From: Falsiroseomonas oleicola
Lineage (GTDB): Bacteria > Pseudomonadota > Alphaproteobacteria > Acetobacterales > Acetobacteraceae
Reading direction: 5' to 3'
Assembly: GCF_019029495.1 (NCBI RefSeq)
Contig: NZ_JAERQM010000011.1
Span: 62,001-126,000 of the forward strand
Length of the DNA stretch: 64,000 nt
This document shows, piece by piece, positions 59,096-64,000 of the stretch (positions are counted from its first letter, which is position 1; every line of letters starts with the position of its first letter). The translations under genes and the position numbers were made by a program. Under the pieces are notes generated by a model that was not told the origin of the DNA, did not search any database, and was given only the letters and a program-made list of their open reading frames with translations.

Positions 59096-59648
59096 GGAGG
59101 ATCGTCCCCGTGCGGCGGATCTTCTTCTGCAATTGCAGGATTCCATAAACCAGCGCCTCGGCTGTCGGCGGGCAGCCGGGGACATAGACATCCACCGGCA
59201 CCACACGGTCGCAGCCGCGCACCACGGAGTAGCTGTAGTGGTAATAGCCGCCGCCATTGGCGCAGGAGCCCATGGAGATCACCCAGCGCGGCTCCGACAT
59301 CTGGTCGTAGACCTTGCGCAAGGCGGGGGCCATCTTGTTGGTCAGCGTGCCGGCGACGATCATCACATCCGACTGCCGCGGCGATCCGCGCGGGATGATG
59401 CCGAAGCGATCGAGGTCGTAGCGCGCCATATAGGCGTGGATCATCGGCACCGCGCAGCAGGCCAGGCCGAAGGTCATCGGCCAGAGGCTGCCGGTGCGGG
59501 CCCAGTTCACCACCTTGTCGAGGTTGGCGATGACGAAGCCTTTTTCCTCGATCTCGCCGGTGATGCCACGCACCACGGAATCCTGCGCCGGGCCGGGGGG
59601 CAGAGCCTCCCTGTTCCAGGCGATCTGGTCTGCATTCGAACCGCTCAT
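59088..59648 (-). CDS. nuoB: NADH-quinone oxidoreductase subunit B
   Basis: Carries the last cluster N2 before quinone, 186 residues. Cluster cysteines are in [23 protein letters not shown] and [17 protein letters not shown] 59648 is 40 bases after nuoA. Confidence 0.97.
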   Translation of the reverse strand: MSGSNADQIAWNREALPPGPAQDSVVRGITGEIEEKGFVIANLDKVVNWARTGSLWPMTFGLACCAVPMIHAYMARYDLDRFGIIPRGSPRQSDVMIVAGTLTNKMAPALRKVYDQMSEPRWVISMGSCANGGGYYHYSYSVVRGCDRVVPVDVYVPGCPPTAEALVYGILQLQKKIRRTGTILRG

Positions 59649-59688
59649 GCCATTCTCCGGGCGCCCCGCCGGCCTCCCCTAAAAGGCT

Positions 59689-60057
59689 TCATTCCCAGTC
59701 CAGCGCGCCTTTGCGCCACTCATAGATGAAGCCCACCGTCAGCACGCCCAGGAAGCCCATCATGGACAGGAAGCCGAACCAGCCGATCTCGCCGAGCGTG
59801 ATCGCCCAGGGAAACAGGAAGGCCACTTCCAGGTCGAAGATGATGAACAGGATGGCGACCAGGTAGAATCGCACATCGAACTTCCGGCGCGTGTCGTCGA
59901 AAGGCTCGAAGCCACATTCATAGGCCGAGAGCTTCTCGGCATAGGGCTTCTGCTTCGCGGCCAGAAGCGCGCCGCCCACCATCGCGCAGGCGATGCCCGC
60001 TGCGATGCCCAGGAACACCAGGATCGGGAAGTATTCTGCCAGCAGCGGCTGGGTCAT
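59689..60057 (-). CDS. nuoA: NADH-quinone oxidoreductase subunit A
   Basis: Three-helix membrane subunit, 122 residues, at the head of the 14-gene operon. The conserved loop is [23 protein letters not shown] and the second helix [18 protein letters not shown] 60057 is the family start; longer frames run into the promoter region. Confidence 0.97.
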   Translation of the reverse strand: MTQPLLAEYFPILVFLGIAAGIACAMVGGALLAAKQKPYAEKLSAYECGFEPFDDTRRKFDVRFYLVAILFIIFDLEVAFLFPWAITLGEIGWFGFLSMMGFLGVLTVGFIYEWRKGALDWE

Positions 60058-60264
60058 GGTGCTTCGGCCATCCTTGCCTGGCCCGAGGCCGCCAGGGCAC
60101 CCGAGCTGTTCCACTTGCACGCCAAGGCAGGGCCAACTGCGCCAATCCGCAGGCCCCGTCTCATCGCATTGCAGCGCAGCGGAGAATACGCGCCCTCGCC
60201 ACACTTCGCCATAGGGCCGATGCATGATGAAAGTGTTGACATCCGCAAGATCGTGCAACGGCCC
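60058..60264 (-). promoter_or_regulatory. Upstream region of the nuo operon
   Basis: About 207 bp between the tRNA-Asp terminator and nuoA. The complex I promoter must lie here, since the preceding terminator should isolate it. A TTGACA word at 60236-60241 is on the plus strand, points away from nuoA and lacks a matching -10. I could not define the true promoter. Confidence 0.4.
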
Positions 60265-60301
60265 GAAAAAGAAAAAGGGCGCTCACCAAAGGTGAACACC
60301 C
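60265..60301 (-). terminator. Rho-independent terminator downstream of tRNA-Asp
   Basis: Minus-strand stem of 11 pairs including two G-T pairs (60277-60287 with 60291-60301), 3-base loop, followed by TTTTTCTTTTT (60276-60266). It lies 36 bases after the tRNA and ends that transcript. Confidence 0.85.
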
Positions 60302-60337
60302 ATTTCTTAACTTTCCAGGGAAAGTACCAAGTCCGCG

Positions 60338-60414
<77 letters not shown>

Positions 60415-60469
60415 CCGCGAACTTGTGTGGCGGGAAATACGGGGGCCGAGGCACCCTGTCAACCCGCTG

Positions 60470-61438
60470 TCACCAACGCCGCGAATAGACAATCACGGGC
60501 GGCGGGGCCAGGAACGCCGCCAGGGCGATCGAGGCCCAGAGCGCCTGGGTCTCCGCCGCCTGCAGCTGCAACTCCCGCTGGAAGGCCCGTTCCTCCCGCA
60601 CTTCCCGGTCGAGTTGCCGCAGCCAGCCCTGCGCCTCCCGATCCCCCCGGGAGGCGGCGAGGCTCAGCCAGCTGCGCGCTTCCGTCAGATCCTGGCCCAT
60701 GGTGTCGAGACCGGTCATGTAGAGCCGCCCGACCGCCTTCTGCGCCGGGAGATAGCCACCTTGCGCGGCCTGACGCATCCAGCTGAGCGCGTCGTAGAGC
60801 TGGCGCGGCACGCCATCGCCCCGGAAATACATCAGGCCCAGATTGTACTGCGCCTCCGGCACGCCGTTCTCGGCGGCGACCGTCAGCCAACGCGCCGCCT
60901 CCCCGGCATCGCGCGCCACGCCCTGGCCGGAGCGATGCATCATGCCGAGATTGTAGGCCGCCTGTGCCACCCCGCCCTCGGCCGCCGCCACGGTCAGCCG
61001 CACCGCCCGCCCACGGTCGCGCCGGCCGCTTTCCAGCATCTGCGCCAGGCGGAACTGCGCCCAATGATGGTTGGCCTCCGCCGCCTGCTCATACCAGCGC
61101 ATCGCCTCCGCCGGATTCCGACCCCGCCCCCCGAGCCCGAATTCCAGAACCTGCCCCATGCGATAGGCGGCGCGGGCATCCCCCTCCCGCGCCGCCTGCT
61201 GCAACTCGGCCGGATTTTCGCCGCGATACAGGTCGGGATCAGCCTGACGCTCGCCGCGCCCATCCACCGGCAGTGTGGTGTTGCGCAGCTGCTCCGTCGG
61301 GACCACGCGGCAATCCTCTCCGGCGCGGCAGATCTGTACCGTCTGGCCGAAGCCCCCGCCGGTCCGCGGCGGGGTCTGCTGCATGCAGGCCGTCAGCACC
61401 AGCGCCAGCGACGCCGGGACCCAACGCCCCGCGATCAT
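60470..61438 (-). CDS. Lipoprotein with Sel1-like repeats
   Basis: A 322-residue predicted lipoprotein: the signal sequence ends in the lipobox LVLTAC, so Cys18 would be lipidated. Residues about 75-265 are Sel1-type helical repeats, each with the pattern A-x-Y-x-LG-x-M (for example AQAAYNLGMMHRSGQGVARD and PEAQYNLGLMYFRGDGVPRQ). Such repeats bind other proteins. A hydrophobic segment near the C-terminus (WASIALAAFLAPPPVIV) may be a membrane anchor, odd for a lipoprotein. Its start overlaps the upstream lipoprotein gene as ATGA. Role unknown. Confidence 0.85.
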   Translation of the reverse strand: MIAGRWVPASLALVLTACMQQTPPRTGGGFGQTVQICRAGEDCRVVPTEQLRNTTLPVDGRGERQADPDLYRGENPAELQQAAREGDARAAYRMGQVLEFGLGGRGRNPAEAMRWYEQAAEANHHWAQFRLAQMLESGRRDRGRAVRLTVAAAEGGVAQAAYNLGMMHRSGQGVARDAGEAARWLTVAAENGVPEAQYNLGLMYFRGDGVPRQLYDALSWMRQAAQGGYLPAQKAVGRLYMTGLDTMGQDLTEARSWLSLAASRGDREAQGWLRQLDREVREERAFQRELQLQAAETQALWASIALAAFLAPPPVIVYSRRW

Positions 61439-62271
61439 CGAACCCGCAGCCTGCCACCCGTGCCGGAACCGCCGCGGATTTCCTGCGCCCGGTAGTTGCG
61501 CACCGCGACAACCAGCTTGTTGTAGGAATCGACGAAGGCGGCGACGGTGGCCTGCCCCTGCGGCGTCCGTTGATAGGCGCTCAGCGCGCCACCCGCGCCG
61601 CCACCCGTACCAAGCCCGAGCCCGGCAAGGCCACCGGCCAGGTCATTGGTGGTGGAACTGCCCTCGGAGGCCGCGACCTGCACGCCACTGCGAATATCGA
61701 ACAGGGACATGGTCACGCTGGTGGAGCTGGTGCGCATCGCCGCCCCGGCGATGCCGGCCGCCAGGCCACCCCAACTGCCACCGAAGCCGCCCAGGCTGCC
61801 CGCGATCCCACCGGTGTTGGATCCGGCGAAGAGAATGGCGGGCTCCAGGAAGTAGTCGGCCGCCACGCGCTGGCCACGCTGCTGGTTGGACCCCGCGCGG
61901 AACTCGCCGGAGCGCTGGCGCGCCGTGATCCCGGTCATCCGGGATTCGAGGCGGTCATTCCCCATCGAGGTGATCATGAAGCAGTTGGATTGCTGGATGA
62001 CCAGCCGGACCATCGGCTCGATCGTGGTGATCTGGGTGGCCTGGGTGAAGGGGCCCCACCAGGCCTGCTGGCGCCCATCATCCACGGCGAGCGTGCCCAT
62101 CGTCTCCGGGCAGCGTTCCAACCCGCTGGCGCCCACACTGGTCGACCCGCCCGCGGCGCCCGTCACCGGGCCAGACGCGGTGCCTTGAGTGACGCCCTGC
62201 ACACATCCGCCAAGAGCCAATGCGGACATCACGGCAAAAGCCACATTCAAACGGGGAAGAAGTGCCGTCAC
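61435..62271 (-). CDS. Lipoprotein, possibly CsgG/HfaB-like
   Basis: A 278-residue predicted lipoprotein with lipobox ALGGC (Cys23). The mature part has ITTIEPMVRLVIQQSNCFMI, DYFLEPAILFAGS and SVTMSLFDIRSGVQVAASEG, which resembles the CsgG/HfaB group of outer-membrane secretion or assembly lipoproteins; this is by pattern only. Two glycine-rich stretches (about 150-180 and 210-235) are compatible with membrane-inserted hairpins. The start is GTG 62271 with GGAG 7 bases upstream. It forms an operon with the Sel1 lipoprotein. Confidence 0.72.
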   Translation of the reverse strand: MTALLPRLNVAFAVMSALALGGCVQGVTQGTASGPVTGAAGGSTSVGASGLERCPETMGTLAVDDGRQQAWWGPFTQATQITTIEPMVRLVIQQSNCFMITSMGNDRLESRMTGITARQRSGEFRAGSNQQRGQRVAADYFLEPAILFAGSNTGGIAGSLGGFGGSWGGLAAGIAGAAMRTSSTSVTMSLFDIRSGVQVAASEGSSTTNDLAGGLAGLGLGTGGGAGGALSAYQRTPQGQATVAAFVDSYNKLVVAVRNYRAQEIRGGSGTGGRLRVR

Positions 62272-62419
62272 TGGAGAACTCCGATTCCTGTTCAGATGCC
62301 CAGCCGGCGACAGCCGCTGCGCCGCGGCGATTCTAACAGAGGAGAAATCCGTGATGATAGGCGCTTGATGCGCAAGGGCATCATTTTCCCGCCCGCGTGG
62401 ACGGTCATGAAAGGAGGCC

Positions 62420-62491
62420 TGGGCGCTGACGGGATCGAACCGCCGACCACCTGTGTGTAAGACAGGCGCTCTACCGCTGAGCTAAGCGCCC
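62420..62491 (-). tRNA. tRNA-Val (anticodon TAC)
   Basis: 72 bases on the minus strand with a complete cloverleaf: acceptor arms GGGCGCT/AGCGCCC, anticodon arms CCTGT/ACAGG with loop CTTACAC, T loop TTCGATC, discriminator A. The CCA end is not encoded, unlike the tRNA-Asp nearby, and must be added by CCA-adding enzyme. Confidence 0.97.
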
Positions 62492-62549
62492 CAGGCGTGG
62501 AGAATGGCCTAGCCGCCCGGCGCCGCGGCGCCAAGAGGCCCTGAAACGG

Positions 62550-62577
62550 AAAAGGGCCAGCCCCTGCGGGCCAGCCC
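62550..62577 (-). terminator. Rho-independent terminator of hupB
   Basis: Minus-strand stem of 10 pairs with two G-T pairs (62554-62563 with 62568-62577), loop GCAG, followed by four T. It lies 28 bases after the hupB stop. Confidence 0.8.
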
Positions 62578-62605
62578 TTCCCTCACGCAATCCTGGCGGA
62601 AGGTC

Positions 62606-62878
62606 TCAGTTCACCGCGTCCTTCAGGCTCTTGCCAGCCTTGAAGCGCACCGTGTTGGTCGCCGGAATCTCGATCTCCTCGCCGGTCCGCGGGTTGCGGC
62701 CCTTGCCGGCCTTGCGCTTGGAGGTGCTGAAGGTGCCGAAGCCCACCAGCCGCACTTCGGTGCTGGTCTTCAGCGCCTTCTCGATCGCATCGAACACCGC
62801 GTCGAGCACGTCGCTCGCCTTGGCCTTCGGAATGTCAGCAGCCTCCGCAACCACGGCGACCAGATCCTGCTTGTTCAT
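62606..62878 (-). CDS. hupB: DNA-binding protein HU
   Basis: Histone-like nucleoid protein, 90 residues, working as a dimer. The N-terminus MNKQDLVAVVAEAADIPKAK, the core VRLVGFGTFSTSKRKAG and the DNA-binding arm GRNPRTGEEIEIPATNTVRF are standard. ATG 62878 has GGGAGCC upstream. It follows lon, the usual order, but has its own promoter region since a strong terminator stands between the two. Confidence 0.97.
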   Translation of the reverse strand: MNKQDLVAVVAEAADIPKAKASDVLDAVFDAIEKALKTSTEVRLVGFGTFSTSKRKAGKGRNPRTGEEIEIPATNTVRFKAGKSLKDAVN

Positions 62879-63097
62879 GTGGGCTCCCTTTCAGGTTCCT
62901 GTTCATTTCGCATCGTCGAACGGGCCCGAATCACGCCCCGCCATGGCGGCACACTAGGAGCGGCGTTTCGGGGCAGTCAACGCCGGGGCGCCCGATTTTC
63001 GGCGGATATCCGCCAATTCTTCGACAGAGCCACGCCGGGAATGCATGGCATCGCGCGCAGCGCTGGAAGATTGCGCCGCGGTTAGAATTTTCAGCCC

Positions 63098-63133
63098 AAA
63101 AAAGGGAAAGGCGCGCACCTTTCGGTACGCGCC
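63098..63133 (-). terminator. Rho-independent terminator of lon
   Basis: Minus-strand stem GGCGCGTACC/GGTGCGCGCC (63124-63133 with 63110-63119, one G-T pair) with the stable GNRA-type loop GAAA, followed by TTTCCC and six T. It lies 25 bases after the lon stop. Confidence 0.88.
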
Positions 63134-63158
63134 CTGCCCTCAACATGATCCAGCCGGT

Positions 63159-64000
<842 letters not shown>

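Noticed and set aside
60236-60241. TTGACA as a -35 element for the nuo operon
   Set aside because: It is on the plus strand, facing away from nuoA, and no -10 lies at the right distance.

Overview
The window is a contiguous, very GC-rich alphaproteobacterial chromosome segment. The gene content (short bacterial ProRS without an insertion domain, RNase J, a complete 14-gene nuo operon, LpxD-FabZ-LpxA cluster, many TTG/GTG starts) and the type of glycan genes suggest Acetobacteraceae, probably Roseomonas-like. That placement is inference from gene order and style, not from a database search. I see no insertion sequence, prophage or CRISPR array.

Layout. (1) 1-12.8 kb, minus strand: one long housekeeping run in transcription order rpsB, tsf, pyrH, frr, uppS, cdsA, dxr, rseP, bamA, skp, lpxD, fabZ, lpxA (cut by the window edge). 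It links translation, isoprenoid and lipid precursors, outer-membrane protein assembly and lipid A. (2) 13.0-31.2 kb: an accessory surface-glycan region on both strands. It holds glycosyltransferases (one an internal tandem duplication), two sulfotransferases, a CysN-CysC fusion and CysQ, i.e. synthesis, use and recycling of the sulfate donor PAPS, plus a methyltransferase-GT61 fusion whose frame is broken at a run of ten C, a fluoroacetate-dehalogenase-like hydrolase, a capsule-type transferase and several proteins I cannot name. (3) 31.3-42.6 kb: dnaE, a divergent deaminase, a secreted VWA protein with a membrane partner, lolC-lolD, proS, then a 423-bp gap that seems to encode a small RNA, and a DUF1467-type membrane protein. 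(4) 42.6-60.1 kb, minus strand: nuoA to nuoN, then birA, coaX and rnj. (5) 60.2-64.0 kb: tRNA-Asp, two lipoprotein genes, tRNA-Val, hupB and the 3' part of lon.

How the parts work together. The flanks are conserved core operons with tight overlaps (ATGA, GTGA, TTGA, TGATG). The 18-kb block between rpsB and dnaE looks like the variable part. Its simplest reading is a locus that builds and sulfates an extracellular polysaccharide or glycoconjugate: CysNC makes PAPS, the two sulfotransferases use it, and CysQ removes the by-product PAP. The ATP sulfurylase small subunit CysD is not next to CysNC and must lie elsewhere if the module works. The most interesting points are the sulfation module, the possible phase switch at the C10 tract, the duplicated glycosyltransferase, and the small RNA candidate with an exposed anti-Shine-Dalgarno stretch.
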